A stretch of DNA of 64,000 nt, taken from Croceivirga radicis (lineage in GTDB: Bacteria; Bacteroidota; Bacteroidia; Flavobacteriales; Flavobacteriaceae). The DNA lies in NCBI RefSeq assembly GCF_002072105.2, contig NZ_MTBC01000008.1, positions 123,438-187,437 of the forward strand, read 5' to 3'. The position numbers were made by a program, and so were the translations under genes. The notes beneath the pieces were generated by a model. The model searched no databases and was not told the origin of the DNA. It worked only from the letters and a program-made list of their open reading frames with translations. Below are positions 18,291 to 28,480 of this stretch, piece by piece (positions within the stretch are counted from its first letter, which is position 1; each line of letters starts with the position of its first letter).

Positions 18291-19802
18291 ATGCCCCATA
18301 AAGCCTTTTTCCTATCCACCTCTATTGTATTTTTCTGCTGTATTTATCAACTACAAGCACAAACCTTCGCTGCTAAATTAGTAGATGGTAAAACAAAAAA
18401 AGCTATTCCGTATGCTACCGTGGCCTATGGAGAACATGCAGGTGTTATTACCAATGACGAGGGACTTTTTTCTTTTACATTAAAAGAAAACGAAAAGAAA
18501 CTAGACAGTATTTACATTTCTAGCATGGGGTACGAGAAAACAGGCTTCCCTTTTGTTGCCCCATTGGACTCTATACTTTATCTAACACCTAAAGCCATAA
18601 ACCTAGATGGTGTGTTCTTGTTTGATAAGGAATTAACGGTTGATGAAATCATTGAAAAGATGATTGAAAATATTCCTAGCAACCGAAACTTGTCTCCCAT
18701 AAAACAACGTTATTTTTTAAGAAACTCAGAATTTGCGAACATCCATAAACTAGATTTTGGTTTTGAAAAATCCAGTATTGAAGAGTTAGACAAAGAATTA
18801 ATAGATAGTATTGGCAGAGCTGTACCAAGAAATACCTATCATTATACAGAAGCGTTAGGCGATTTATATTCCTCTAAGAAGATGAGTAAAATTGGCCTGA
18901 TAAAAGTTGCAGAAATGTACAACAAAGACCAATTAAACTCTATTGAAGGCATAGGCGATTACATGGAAACCATCTTTAAAAAACATGTAAAACCTAGCTC
19001 CTATTTAAAAGTAAAATCGGGTTTGTTTAGTCAAAAAATACAGGTAGATTCTATTTTGAACGATATAAAAGAAGAAGAGGCAAAAGAATTGGCCAGCGAA
19101 ATAGAAAAAGCCAAAGACACTACAAACGGCGCGGTACGCGGACAACGTTGGATGTTACGAGATATTTATGAAGAACTATACTACAAGGAAGATAGTAAAC
19201 TAAATATTGTTGATAAATACAAGCGCTATAATTTTAGTCTAAACGGATACTCAGAAATAGACGATAATGGTGTCTATGTTGTGGATTTTGAACCCAAAGG
19301 AAAGGCAGATTTTAAAGGGAAAATCTATATTAACATCGATGATTTTGCCGTAATGCGAATTGATTTTGAGAACGTAAAAAACCTAAGAAATTTTAGACTT
19401 CTTGGTATTTACTATAGAGATGTAACATATAAGGGCACCATGCGTTTTGGCAAAATAGCCAATGGTCGTTACGCATTAAAATTTGCAGATATAACTTTTG
19501 GCAAATGGTTTAGAATAGATAGACCTTTAGACGTTATAGAGAAAAACAAATACGTAAAAGGGAGACGCAAGCAAAATGAGCTGCGTATGAATCTGGATTT
19601 TCAAATTTCTAATGTTGATAAATACGAGTTGGTCATTTTTCAAAACGAACTAATTGAGGAAGCCGCAATAGCTAAATATAAAGAAGACAAAGTTTTAAAG
19701 CCAACTTACATGCCCGCATACAATGCCGATTTTTGGGCAGGTTACAACATTATGGAACCCAATGAAGCCATCAAACGTTTTAAGGCAGACACCACTGAAT
19801 AA
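18291..19802 (+). CDS. Exported protein with CarboxypepD_reg-like N-terminus, DUF5686-like
   Basis: This 503-aa protein has a signal peptide (hydrophobic core STSIVFFCCIYQL, cleavage after LQAQ). A carboxypeptidase-regulatory-like beta-sandwich follows (FAAKLVDGKTKKAIPYATVA to about residue 110). The rest carries a repeated strand pattern (YRDVTYKGTMRFGKIANGRY, LKFADITFGKWFRI) suggestive of an outer-membrane-associated beta protein, resembling DUF5686-type proteins but shorter than typical members with a complete barrel. Cell-envelope location is inferred; the function is unknown. A bidirectional hairpin terminator follows directly. Confidence 0.75.
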   Translation: MPHKAFFLSTSIVFFCCIYQLQAQTFAAKLVDGKTKKAIPYATVAYGEHAGVITNDEGLFSFTLKENEKKLDSIYISSMGYEKTGFPFVAPLDSILYLTPKAINLDGVFLFDKELTVDEIIEKMIENIPSNRNLSPIKQRYFLRNSEFANIHKLDFGFEKSSIEELDKELIDSIGRAVPRNTYHYTEALGDLYSSKKMSKIGLIKVAEMYNKDQLNSIEGIGDYMETIFKKHVKPSSYLKVKSGLFSQKIQVDSILNDIKEEEAKELASEIEKAKDTTNGAVRGQRWMLRDIYEELYYKEDSKLNIVDKYKRYNFSLNGYSEIDDNGVYVVDFEPKGKADFKGKIYINIDDFAVMRIDFENVKNLRNFRLLGIYYRDVTYKGTMRFGKIANGRYALKFADITFGKWFRIDRPLDVIEKNKYVKGRRKQNELRMNLDFQISNVDKYELVIFQNELIEEAAIAKYKEDKVLKPTYMPAYNADFWAGYNIMEPNEAIKRFKADTTE

Positions 19803-19805
19803 TAA

Positions 19806-19832
19806 AAAAGACGCTTAATTTTAGCGTCTTTT
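19806..19832. terminator. Bidirectional intrinsic terminator
   Basis: AAAGACGCT (19807-19815) pairs perfectly with AGCGTCTTT (19823-19831), with a 7-nt loop; A and T runs flank both sides. It lies between the convergent ends of the exported protein at 18291 and the gene at 19842 and can serve both. Confidence 0.88.
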
Positions 19833-19841
19833 ATCTTTACG

Positions 19842-20321
19842 TTAATTGGCACAATACCATTTTACCAAATTCTGTTGTTCGGGACTAAACCAATCCATAC
19901 CATCTCTAAAAATGGTTAGGGAATCATGTATGGGTTTATAATCTTTAAAATCAATACTACTAAATACCGCTTTCATTTCACCCAGATAGGATTCTTTCAA
20001 TTCTTCTGCCTTAGCAATTGTGCTAAAATAACCCTCTCTATAATTGAGTAAAAACGCAGACCAGTCGTACACCAGATCATTATAACCTTGCTTCTTAGCT
20101 TCTTTAACTACAAACAAGCCCACTTCATACGGATGCATTAGTTGATACTTAAAACCCATATCTAACTCTGTCCGATTATACATACCGGCGTCAAACGAAT
20201 ATACATCTGGTAAATTCTCTAAGTTCCAAATAATATTCTTCTTAGAAGTTTCTTCCAAATCAGAATTCTTAATGAGCTGTATACCGCTTATGATTATCTC
20301 GTCAATTTCCCACATACTCAT
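19842..20321 (-). CDS. Unrecognised 159-aa soluble protein
   Basis: I know no family for this protein. The open frame extends to a GTG at 20345, but the first ATG (20321, start MSMWEIDEIIISG) is more plausible. It is Trp- and Tyr-rich, helical and acidic, with segments such as MHPYEVGLFVVKEAKKQGY, VYDWSAFLLNYREGYF and a C-terminal SPEQQNLVKWYCAN. There is no signal peptide or membrane helix. It lies downstream of the CtlX/DDAH-like genes on the same strand with a 96-bp gap. Function unknown. Confidence 0.65.
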   Translation of the reverse strand: MSMWEIDEIIISGIQLIKNSDLEETSKKNIIWNLENLPDVYSFDAGMYNRTELDMGFKYQLMHPYEVGLFVVKEAKKQGYNDLVYDWSAFLLNYREGYFSTIAKAEELKESYLGEMKAVFSSIDFKDYKPIHDSLTIFRDGMDWFSPEQQNLVKWYCAN

Positions 20322-20417
20322 GATAGTAAAAATTAGTTGGTTCACAAATAAAACGTATTTTCTTACAAAAAAGTACGAATATTATACCAACCAATCAATG
20401 CTTTGTTGTGAAATCTT

Positions 20418-21347
20418 CTATTTTAGAGGTAAAAATACCTCTGCCATCATACAACGGGCAGAACCTCCGCCACAAGTTTCAATTGTTTCCAAAGAGCTAT
20501 GAAGAATAGTGCAATGTTTTTCAATAGCATCAATTTGAGATTGAGTAAGGCTATTGTAGGCAGCGGAACTCATAACTAAAATTCTTTCATCATTTGCCCC
20601 TAGAACCTGAAGCATATTTCCTGCAAAGCTATGCATTTGTTCTTCGGTTATTAATATTACCTCTTTACCGTCTTGTTTCAAATGATCCTTTACCATTTTT
20701 CTTTCCTTCTTATCGTCAATGGTATCCAAACAAATTACAGCAAAGGTTTCTGCCAACGCCATCATAACATTGGTGTGGTAAATGGGCAATCTTTTACCGT
20801 CTACACTTTGATTGGCGGTAAATAGAACCGGGAAAACATCAAAATCCTCGCAAAATTCTATAAACAAGTCTTCATCTGCCCTATCAGATAAAGCGCAATA
20901 TGCCTTATTGTGTACTCTATCCAAAATAATACTACCTGTACCTTCTAAAAAAATTCCTTCTTCTTCCGCGCTTGTGTAGTCTACTATTTTGTCTATAAAA
21001 AAACCTTTTTCTTCTAGTATATCAAAAACATCTTCTCGCCTTTCCCTTCTTCTGTTTTCTGCAAACATGGGGTATACCCCTACGGTACCGTCTTTATGAA
21101 AACTTATCCAATTATTAGGAAAAATAGAGTCTGGAGTATCTTGGTCCAAACGATCTTCTATAACAATTACGTTTACCCCTTTTGCCTTTAGCTTTTCTAC
21201 AAAAGCATCAAACTCTTGCTGGGCGTTCTTGTTTATTTGGTTATTTTTTACAGATAGATCTTCTTGAAAATAATTATTTACGGCGGTTTCTTCGTTCATT
21301 CTAAACGCAACGGGCCGCACCATTAAAATTGTATTGGTAATTTGCAT
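20418..21347 (-). CDS. ctlX: Citrulline hydrolase-type amidinotransferase (CtlX family)
   Basis: CtlX proteins belong to the guanidino-group-modifying superfamily and in Francisella support citrulline use by releasing ornithine. The 309-aa protein shows PDSIFPNNWISFHKDG, an EGTGSIILDR motif carrying the acidic substrate-binding residues, the HTNVMMAL motif with the catalytic His, and the C-terminal TCGGGSARCMMAE segment with probable nucleophile Cys299. The start is ATG at 21347. It lies 10 bp downstream of a second superfamily member, so the pair is almost certainly one operon acting on arginine-, citrulline- or methylarginine-type substrates. Exact substrate unproven. Confidence 0.85.
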   Translation of the reverse strand: MQITNTILMVRPVAFRMNEETAVNNYFQEDLSVKNNQINKNAQQEFDAFVEKLKAKGVNVIVIEDRLDQDTPDSIFPNNWISFHKDGTVGVYPMFAENRRRERREDVFDILEEKGFFIDKIVDYTSAEEEGIFLEGTGSIILDRVHNKAYCALSDRADEDLFIEFCEDFDVFPVLFTANQSVDGKRLPIYHTNVMMALAETFAVICLDTIDDKKERKMVKDHLKQDGKEVILITEEQMHSFAGNMLQVLGANDERILVMSSAAYNSLTQSQIDAIEKHCTILHSSLETIETCGGGSARCMMAEVFLPLK

Positions 21348-21357
21348 TATTGAAGTT

Positions 21358-22272
21358 TTATTCGCGAATTAGAGGTAAGGTACTGCAACGTAGTAGACCT
21401 TCTTGTTTTGCAATTTCTGAATAGGGAATCTCTTCTACGGTAAACCCTTGATGCCTTAACCAATTATTAAGTCTGCTAAAACTTTTTTCGGATACCACAA
21501 CATCTGGAGAAATAGAGAACACGTTACTAAACATCTGATACATCTCCTCTTCTGTAATTTCAAAAATGTTCTCTTCACCAAAAAAATTAACCAACCACTG
21601 GTACTCTTCTTCTACTAAAAAGCCATTTTTGTGCAGAATAGCCTTACCCTTACCTAGGGGTTGAAAACAACAATCTAAATGTAATGCGTTCTGTTTTGCA
21701 TTTGTGTTGGATTTTCGCAACTCAAAAGACTTGACTTTTTTATGTGGAAATTGTTCTTGCAAAAATTCTACTGCAGCCTTATTTGTTCTAGCAGTTATAT
21801 AAGAAGAATAATCATCTGCCGTATAGGTTCCCACAAATATATGATCATACCAAGGCATAACATCGCCACCTTCTACGTGAACTTCTTCTGGTGGTCTAAT
21901 AAGTTTCTCTGGGTCAATTAAATCCAATACATGTTGAATTGCTTCGAATTCATTTTCCCTGTCTGGCAAAATGTTGGAATGAAAAATTTTGTCTTCAATA
22001 ACAAATGCGATATCCCTGGAAAATATTTGATTACAATCTTCTATAATAGTAGGTCTAAAAACCTTGACATCATATTTCTTTAAAACTGTTGCAAAAGCAT
22101 CCATTTCTTTAACCATATCCTTTTCAAGTGGATAGGTTCCCGCTTTTATATGCTCCATTGATTTTGGATCGTAAGCCTCTTCTAACGTAGGTATTGGCCC
22201 ATTACTTATGGCCGTTCCTAATATTACGGCTTGCAATCGACCTATTTCATCTTTTACCCTTAAATTCAACAC
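21358..22272 (-). CDS. Dimethylarginine dimethylaminohydrolase / arginine deiminase-like hydrolase
   Basis: A 304-aa protein of the same superfamily as its neighbour CtlX. Visible features are FSRDIAF (residues 84-90), HVEGGDVMP (132-140; Glu-Gly-Gly-Asp), the catalytic His198 in NALHLDCCF, and the C-terminal nucleophile Cys296 in LLRCSTLPLI. Such enzymes hydrolyse the guanidinium of arginine or methylarginines to citrulline; which applies is not readable from sequence. The start is GTG at 22272, or the adjacent TTG at 22269. No ATG fits, because the LRVKDEIGRLQAVILGTA N-terminus is conserved in the family. It precedes ctlX by 10 bp. Confidence 0.85.
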   Translation of the reverse strand: MLNLRVKDEIGRLQAVILGTAISNGPIPTLEEAYDPKSMEHIKAGTYPLEKDMVKEMDAFATVLKKYDVKVFRPTIIEDCNQIFSRDIAFVIEDKIFHSNILPDRENEFEAIQHVLDLIDPEKLIRPPEEVHVEGGDVMPWYDHIFVGTYTADDYSSYITARTNKAAVEFLQEQFPHKKVKSFELRKSNTNAKQNALHLDCCFQPLGKGKAILHKNGFLVEEEYQWLVNFFGEENIFEITEEEMYQMFSNVFSISPDVVVSEKSFSRLNNWLRHQGFTVEEIPYSEIAKQEGLLRCSTLPLIRE

Positions 22273-22358
22273 AATACAGTTTAACTATTAATAAACACAA
22301 TTTAACTACAGATAATTACATTTCAACTTAAACAAAACAACAAAAATTATGGTATATC

Positions 22359-22366
22359 TATTTTTG
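22359..22366 (+). promoter_or_regulatory. Possible -7 box for the 150-aa exported protein
   Basis: TATTTTTG matches TAnnTTTG exactly, 30 nt upstream of the ATG at 22397; no clear -33 element. Confidence 0.3.
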
Positions 22367-22396
22367 TTTTATTAATTTGTAAGAAATTACGACGGG

Positions 22397-22849
22397 ATGA
22401 AAAAGATAATTCTTGAAGTTGTATTTGTGAGCGTTTTTTTCGCACTTTCCCTTTCTGGGGTATTACCACCCAAGCATATTAATTTTTCATCCAACTCTGA
22501 AGTTAAAACAACAAAGCCACAAAAGACCTCCCCAAGTCTTATTGTTCAGTTAAATGACATGGACTATTTGAAAAAAACCAATTCTTCAACTTTCCAAGTT
22601 CAAAACTTCAACAAAATTAGAGAAATCTGTTACAATTATAAAGAAAAAGTAATTGCCCAACTTAATCTACTAGAAAAAGATGGGCAACTTAATTTATTGA
22701 AGTATATCATAGAAATCAATACAGCCGAATTACAACGAAAGGATGCGATTAACTATCCTTACAAATGCTATTTTAACCAATTCTGTATTGATTTTGCCAA
22801 AACATATTTGGCAGAACTAGCTAATACTAACGATCAGCTATCTTTTTAA
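22397..22849 (+). CDS. Small exported protein of unknown function
   Basis: This 150-aa protein has a signal peptide or N-terminal anchor (KKIILEVVFVSVFFALSLSG). The mature part is helical and lysine-rich (KIREICYNYKEKVIAQLNLL, LLKYIIEINTAELQRKDAI) and includes two Cys in the CYFNQFCIDF region that could form a disulfide. I recognise no family. The 3' end overlaps the convergent citrate synthase gene by 23 bp, and no terminator separates them. Confidence 0.65.
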   Translation: MKKIILEVVFVSVFFALSLSGVLPPKHINFSSNSEVKTTKPQKTSPSLIVQLNDMDYLKKTNSSTFQVQNFNKIREICYNYKEKVIAQLNLLEKDGQLNLLKYIIEINTAELQRKDAINYPYKCYFNQFCIDFAKTYLAELANTNDQLSF

Positions 22850-24110
22850 AATCTCTGTGGTTTTCACCAATGTAAACCTGTCTTGGTCTACCTATTGGTT
22901 CTTTACGTAAGCGCATTTCCCTCCATTGGGCAATCCAACCTGGTAATCTACCTAGAGCAAACATTACGGTGAACATATCTACCGGAATACCCAAAGCACG
23001 ATATATTATACCTGAATAAAAGTCTACGTTTGGATATAGTTTTCTTTTTACAAAGTAATCATCTTCCAAAGCCTCTTTCTCTAGACCTTTAGCCACTTCT
23101 AAAATAGGGTCATCTATTCCAAGACTACCTAAAACTTCATCTGCCGCTTTTTTAATTATTCTTGCTCTTGGGTCGAAATTCTTATATACGCGGTGTCCAA
23201 AGCCCATTAATCTAAAAGGATCTTCTTTGTCTTTGGCCTTAGCCATATATTTTTTAGTATCGCCTCCATCTTCCTGAATGGCTTCTAGCATTTCTAATAC
23301 TGCTTGGTTGGCACCACCATGAAGAGGACCCCATAAGGCTGAAATACCAGCAGATAACGAGGCAAACAACCCTGCATGGGAAGAACCTACAATACGCACA
23401 GTAGAAGTAGAACAGTTTTGCTCGTGATCTGCATGCAAAATCAAAAGCTTATCCAACGCCTCTATTACCGTACTATCTTTTTTGTATTCTTTATTTGGCC
23501 TTTTGAACATCATTTTATGGATGTTCTCTACATAACCCAAAGAATCATCACCATAGTCTAACGGTAATCCCATCTTTTTACGCATGGTCCATGCCACCAA
23601 AACAGGAAATTTTGCCATTATACGTACTATGGCATTATACATTGCGCCCTCAGAATCTACATCTACAGAAGACGGGTTAAAAGCAATCAACGCACTTGTT
23701 AGAGAAGACAAAACGCCCATTGGATGTGCTGATTTTGGAAAACCATCCAAAATCTTTTTCATTTCCTCGTCTACGTTAGACTCTGCCTTAATATCCGCAT
23801 CAAATTTAGCTAGCTGCTCTTTGTTGGGAAGTTCTCCAAAAATCAACAAATAAGCTACTTCTAAAAAATCTGCTTTTTCTGCCAAGTCTTCAATAGAATA
23901 ACCTCTATACCTAAGAATACCTTTTTCTCCATCTAAAAAAGTAATGGCACTTTCACAAGACCCGGTGTTTTTAAAACCAGGGTCTATGGTTACCATACCG
24001 GTGCTGGCACGCAAAGTTTTGATATCAATTGCCAATTCATCCTCGGTTCCCTTAATAACAGGAAACTCGTATTTTTTCCCTTCAAATTCTATTGTTGCAG
24101 TTTTCGACAT
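22827..24110 (-). CDS. gltA: Citrate synthase
   Basis: Citrate synthase condenses oxaloacetate and acetyl-CoA, the first step of the TCA cycle, in the cytosol. The 427-aa protein is the size of bacterial hexameric enzymes. Signatures include LRYRGYSIEDLAEKADFLEV, the catalytic His in ALWGPLHGGANQAVLEML, GFGHRVYKNFDPRARII with the second His, and the C-terminal VMFALGRLPGWIAQWREM with oxaloacetate/CoA-binding residues. The downstream end overlaps the convergent small exported gene. Confidence 0.97.
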   Translation of the reverse strand: MSKTATIEFEGKKYEFPVIKGTEDELAIDIKTLRASTGMVTIDPGFKNTGSCESAITFLDGEKGILRYRGYSIEDLAEKADFLEVAYLLIFGELPNKEQLAKFDADIKAESNVDEEMKKILDGFPKSAHPMGVLSSLTSALIAFNPSSVDVDSEGAMYNAIVRIMAKFPVLVAWTMRKKMGLPLDYGDDSLGYVENIHKMMFKRPNKEYKKDSTVIEALDKLLILHADHEQNCSTSTVRIVGSSHAGLFASLSAGISALWGPLHGGANQAVLEMLEAIQEDGGDTKKYMAKAKDKEDPFRLMGFGHRVYKNFDPRARIIKKAADEVLGSLGIDDPILEVAKGLEKEALEDDYFVKRKLYPNVDFYSGIIYRALGIPVDMFTVMFALGRLPGWIAQWREMRLRKEPIGRPRQVYIGENHRDFKKIADR

Positions 24111-24227
24111 TTATATTTTTTATTTGTAAAAATCTAAGCGGTCTAATTTACGAAAAAGCCAAGGCTTTAACAATTGAAACCTTCAATTTTGAACTATTAT
24201 TAACGATAATCTTATGATTGTGATTAA

Positions 24228-25766
24228 CTATAACTTATAAAGATCTTTATAGTATTGATCTACAGATTTTTTCCAAGTAAATCTTTTTCGCTTGGCAGTC
24301 TGTTGAATCTTCTTCCAACGCGCCTTATCTGTATCATAAATAGAAAGTACTTGATCAAAAACGTTGAGCATATTAGCTATCTTCTCATCATACGAATCCC
24401 CATCAAAAGCAAAACCTGATTCTAAATGATCTACCGTATCTCTTAGTCCTCCCGTATAGTGTACCAAGCAGGGATTTCCATTTCGCATGGCCAACATTTG
24501 ACTTATACCACAGGGCTCAAACAAACTAGGCATAAAATACAAATCACACTCTTGATACATAGAATCAATCAAACTTTCTGATTGCCCATTCGTAAAAATA
24601 AAGTTCTTATGCTCGTAGCTTATTTTTCTAAATAACTCTTCATATTCTGGAGCACCAGTACCCAGAAGCATAAATATACCTCCTTTTGCTTCCAGTTTTT
24701 CTAAAATCTGAATAAACGCCTCTGGTGAACGTTTAAAAAAATAAAACTTTTGTTCCGTAAGACGGGCAACGCTACAAGCTATGAAGTTGGGTTTTCCATT
24801 ACTGATGTACTCCATTATCTTTTCACCTGTATGTGCTAAAAAATCGGCTTTGTATTTTTTTGATTCTTCTTGCAACCATTGAAACAAAGCTTTAATGGTG
24901 TTTCTATAAATATTACCCTTTTGTTCTTTATTTATGTTTTTATAATTGCATCCATTTAAGATACCAAATAAACGCCCTTCCTTGTCCGCTTGTTGCAAGT
25001 CTAGCTCCAAACCTTCACCACCTATGAATTCTGGTGGTTTGCTGGGCTTCATAACATCATCTTTATAAGAAGGAGAAACCGTATGTACGGCATCTGCCAA
25101 GCGGATACCAACCGCCATAAGGTTAACGCAATCCGTGTAGCGGTAATCCTGTAATTTTTTATAATCCAAATCTACAGTTGGAAACCAATTTAGCAAACTA
25201 GCATAATTATCTTGGAACGGACGAATACCTTGAATGGCTAAATTATGAATACTATACACAAACCGTATTGGCTTTAACAGCTCATAATCTTTTACATACT
25301 CACGTAAAAATAGAAGCAAACTAGAGTGCCAATCATGTAAATGCACCACGTCAATTTCGCCAAAAACACCTTGTTTTATAGCTTCTGCAACTGCGGTACA
25401 AAAAATAAAATATTTTATAGCATCCGTATAAAAAGGTTCTTCGGGATCATCATGATAAATGTGTGCAATACCCCCAGCTTCTATTTCTGGATGATGAATT
25501 ACATAATGATGTATATTCTCGTATATTTTTTTTGGTGGTACTTCATAAATTTCTGCCGTATATGTAACACCCCTAAGTTGAAAATTCAAATTAGTCCTAA
25601 ATGTTCCATTTTGATGTAATCTACCATAGGAGGGCGTTACCACATGCGCGCGATCCCCTTTCTCTGAAATTTGTCTTGGAACATCCCTAACAACATCTCC
25701 CATACCTCCAGCTTTACATTTTGGAATTGCATCATTTTCAGCTGCGGCAAATAAGAAGTTGTTCAT
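24228..25766 (-). CDS. glgA: Glycogen/starch synthase, glycosyltransferase family 5
   Basis: This 512-aa GT5 enzyme would transfer glucose from ADP- or UDP-glucose to an alpha-1,4-glucan. The N-terminal Lys-x-Gly-Gly motif is present as KCKAGGMGDVVRDVPRQI (Lys18). Further marks are VHLHDWHSSLLLFL, YSIHNLAIQGIRPF, and the C-terminal FEPCGISQMLAMRNGNPCLV and HYTGGLRDTVDHL segments with the catalytic Glu. No branching enzyme or pyrophosphorylase gene is adjacent. Its own transcription starts after the eno terminator. Confidence 0.88.
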   Translation of the reverse strand: MNNFLFAAAENDAIPKCKAGGMGDVVRDVPRQISEKGDRAHVVTPSYGRLHQNGTFRTNLNFQLRGVTYTAEIYEVPPKKIYENIHHYVIHHPEIEAGGIAHIYHDDPEEPFYTDAIKYFIFCTAVAEAIKQGVFGEIDVVHLHDWHSSLLLFLREYVKDYELLKPIRFVYSIHNLAIQGIRPFQDNYASLLNWFPTVDLDYKKLQDYRYTDCVNLMAVGIRLADAVHTVSPSYKDDVMKPSKPPEFIGGEGLELDLQQADKEGRLFGILNGCNYKNINKEQKGNIYRNTIKALFQWLQEESKKYKADFLAHTGEKIMEYISNGKPNFIACSVARLTEQKFYFFKRSPEAFIQILEKLEAKGGIFMLLGTGAPEYEELFRKISYEHKNFIFTNGQSESLIDSMYQECDLYFMPSLFEPCGISQMLAMRNGNPCLVHYTGGLRDTVDHLESGFAFDGDSYDEKIANMLNVFDQVLSIYDTDKARWKKIQQTAKRKRFTWKKSVDQYYKDLYKL

Positions 25767-25812
25767 ACGTTTAACTTGTTAAATGAAGTTGTTAAAAGAT
25801 AAGATATATTAT

Positions 25813-25852
25813 AGAATAAAAAAAAGCCTTTCTTGGATTAGAAAGGCTTTTT
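25813..25852 (-). terminator. Intrinsic terminator of eno
   Basis: AAAAAGCCTTTC (25821-25832) pairs perfectly with GAAAGGCTTTTT (25841-25852) over 12 bp with an 8-nt loop, followed on the minus strand by a T-run. It sits 20 bp beyond the eno stop. Confidence 0.92.
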
Positions 25853-25871
25853 ATATGATAAGTTATTGTTA

Positions 25872-27170
<1,299 letters not shown>

Positions 27171-27279
27171 TTATTTATTTGTGAATTTAGCAAAACGAAG
27201 ATACAAAAGGTGTGCCTTTTACATCTCCATTTCAGCTGGTATTTATTGTATTAATAACCTAAAAATAAACTCAAACGAT

Positions 27280-28392
27280 TTAGTTGGCACTAGCCTTAAT
27301 AGCATCAAAAAACTGGTCGAACAAATAATCTGCGTCATGTGGTCCCGGGCTAGCCTCTGGATGGTATTGCACCGAAAAAACATCTTTGTTTTTCATTTTT
27401 AAACCAGCAACGGTACCATCATTTAAGTGCGTATGGGTAACCTCCAATTCCTCATGTGCTTCGGTCTCTTCTCTATTTACCGCAAAACCATGGTTTTGGC
27501 TAGTAATTTCACCTTTTCCCGTTATTAAGTTTAGGATTGGATGGTTTATTCCCCTATGACCATGATGCATTTTATAAGTAGACACCCCATTGGCTAAGGC
27601 CAACACTTGGTGTCCTAAACATATTCCAAATAAAGGTTTATCTGTTTTTAATATGTCTTTTGTTGTTTGTATTGCATCCTTTAATGGTTCTGGGTCACCA
27701 GGCCCGTTGGAAATAAAATAACCATCTGGATTCCAAGCTGCCATTTCTTCTTTTGAAGTATTGTAAGGAAATACTTTTATTAAAGCTCCTCTTTTCTCTA
27801 AGTTTCTAAGAATATTCTTTTTAATTCCAATATCCAACGCAGCAATCTTATACTGCGCATCTTCTTTACCTACAAAATAAGGCTCTTTTGTAGATACTTT
27901 TGAGGCCAATTCTAGCCCTTCCATAGATGGCACTGCTTTTAATTCTTCCTTTAACGCATCTATTTCATCTACGCGTGTTGAAATTACGGCATTCATAGCA
28001 CCATTATCCCTAATGTAACTTACTAACGCTCTAGTATCCACATCAGAAATAGCCAATAAATCATTATCGTTTAAAAAATCCAATAGACTCTTATCCGCAC
28101 TAGGTCTAGAGTAATTGTAGCTAAAATTTTTACAAATTAAACCCGCAATTTTTATTGAATCAGACTCAATTTCGTCTTTATGGGTACCATAGTTTCCAAT
28201 ATGTGCATTGGTAGTAACCATTAATTGACCATAGTAAGACGGGTCTGTAAATATTTCTTGATAACCGGTCATCCCAGTATTAAAACATACTTCTCCAAAT
28301 GAAGTTCCTTCTCTTTCTCCTACGGCCTTACCGAAAAAAATGGTGCCGTCTTCTAATAGTAAAAGTGCTTTTTTTCTTTTTTGATATTTCAT
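27280..28392 (-). CDS. carA: Carbamoyl-phosphate synthase small (glutamine amidotransferase) subunit
   Basis: CarA hydrolyses glutamine and passes ammonia to CarB for carbamoyl phosphate, the precursor of arginine and pyrimidines. The open frame extends ten codons further (to 28422), but the ATG at 28392 (MKYQKRKKALLLLEDGTIFF) matches the family start. The protein shows GMTGYQEIFTDPSYYGQ, the glutaminase nucleophile Cys in LFGICLGHQVLAL, and the His-Glu pair in VQYHPEASPGPHD. carB is not in the window. The gene follows the ribosomal operon terminator, so it should have its own promoter. Confidence 0.97.
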   Translation of the reverse strand: MKYQKRKKALLLLEDGTIFFGKAVGEREGTSFGEVCFNTGMTGYQEIFTDPSYYGQLMVTTNAHIGNYGTHKDEIESDSIKIAGLICKNFSYNYSRPSADKSLLDFLNDNDLLAISDVDTRALVSYIRDNGAMNAVISTRVDEIDALKEELKAVPSMEGLELASKVSTKEPYFVGKEDAQYKIAALDIGIKKNILRNLEKRGALIKVFPYNTSKEEMAAWNPDGYFISNGPGDPEPLKDAIQTTKDILKTDKPLFGICLGHQVLALANGVSTYKMHHGHRGINHPILNLITGKGEITSQNHGFAVNREETEAHEELEVTHTHLNDGTVAGLKMKNKDVFSVQYHPEASPGPHDADYLFDQFFDAIKASAN

Positions 28393-28420
28393 GTTCCGTC
28401 CTAAAATTTTACAAAAAAAC

Positions 28421-28455
28421 ATAAAAAAAAGGATACGCCTAAACGTATCCTTTTT
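28421..28455 (-). terminator. Terminator of the ribosomal-protein mega-operon
   Basis: AAAAAGGATACG (28426-28437) pairs with CGTATCCTTTTT (28444-28455) with a 6-nt loop, followed on the minus strand by a T-run. It lies 26 bp beyond the rplQ stop and ends the operon starting at rpsL. Confidence 0.92.
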
Positions 28456-28480
28456 AAGTTATAAATGAATAATAAACATT

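Noticed and set aside
20341..20412. Inverted repeat TTCACAA / TTGTGAA (20341-20347 and 20406-20412)
   Set aside because: Seven bases separated by 58 AT-rich bases is expected by chance and lacks a supporting box or T-run.
28393..28422. Ten-codon N-terminal extension of carA
   Set aside because: The extension (MFFCKILGRN) is not part of the family start; MKYQKRKKALLLLEDG fits better.
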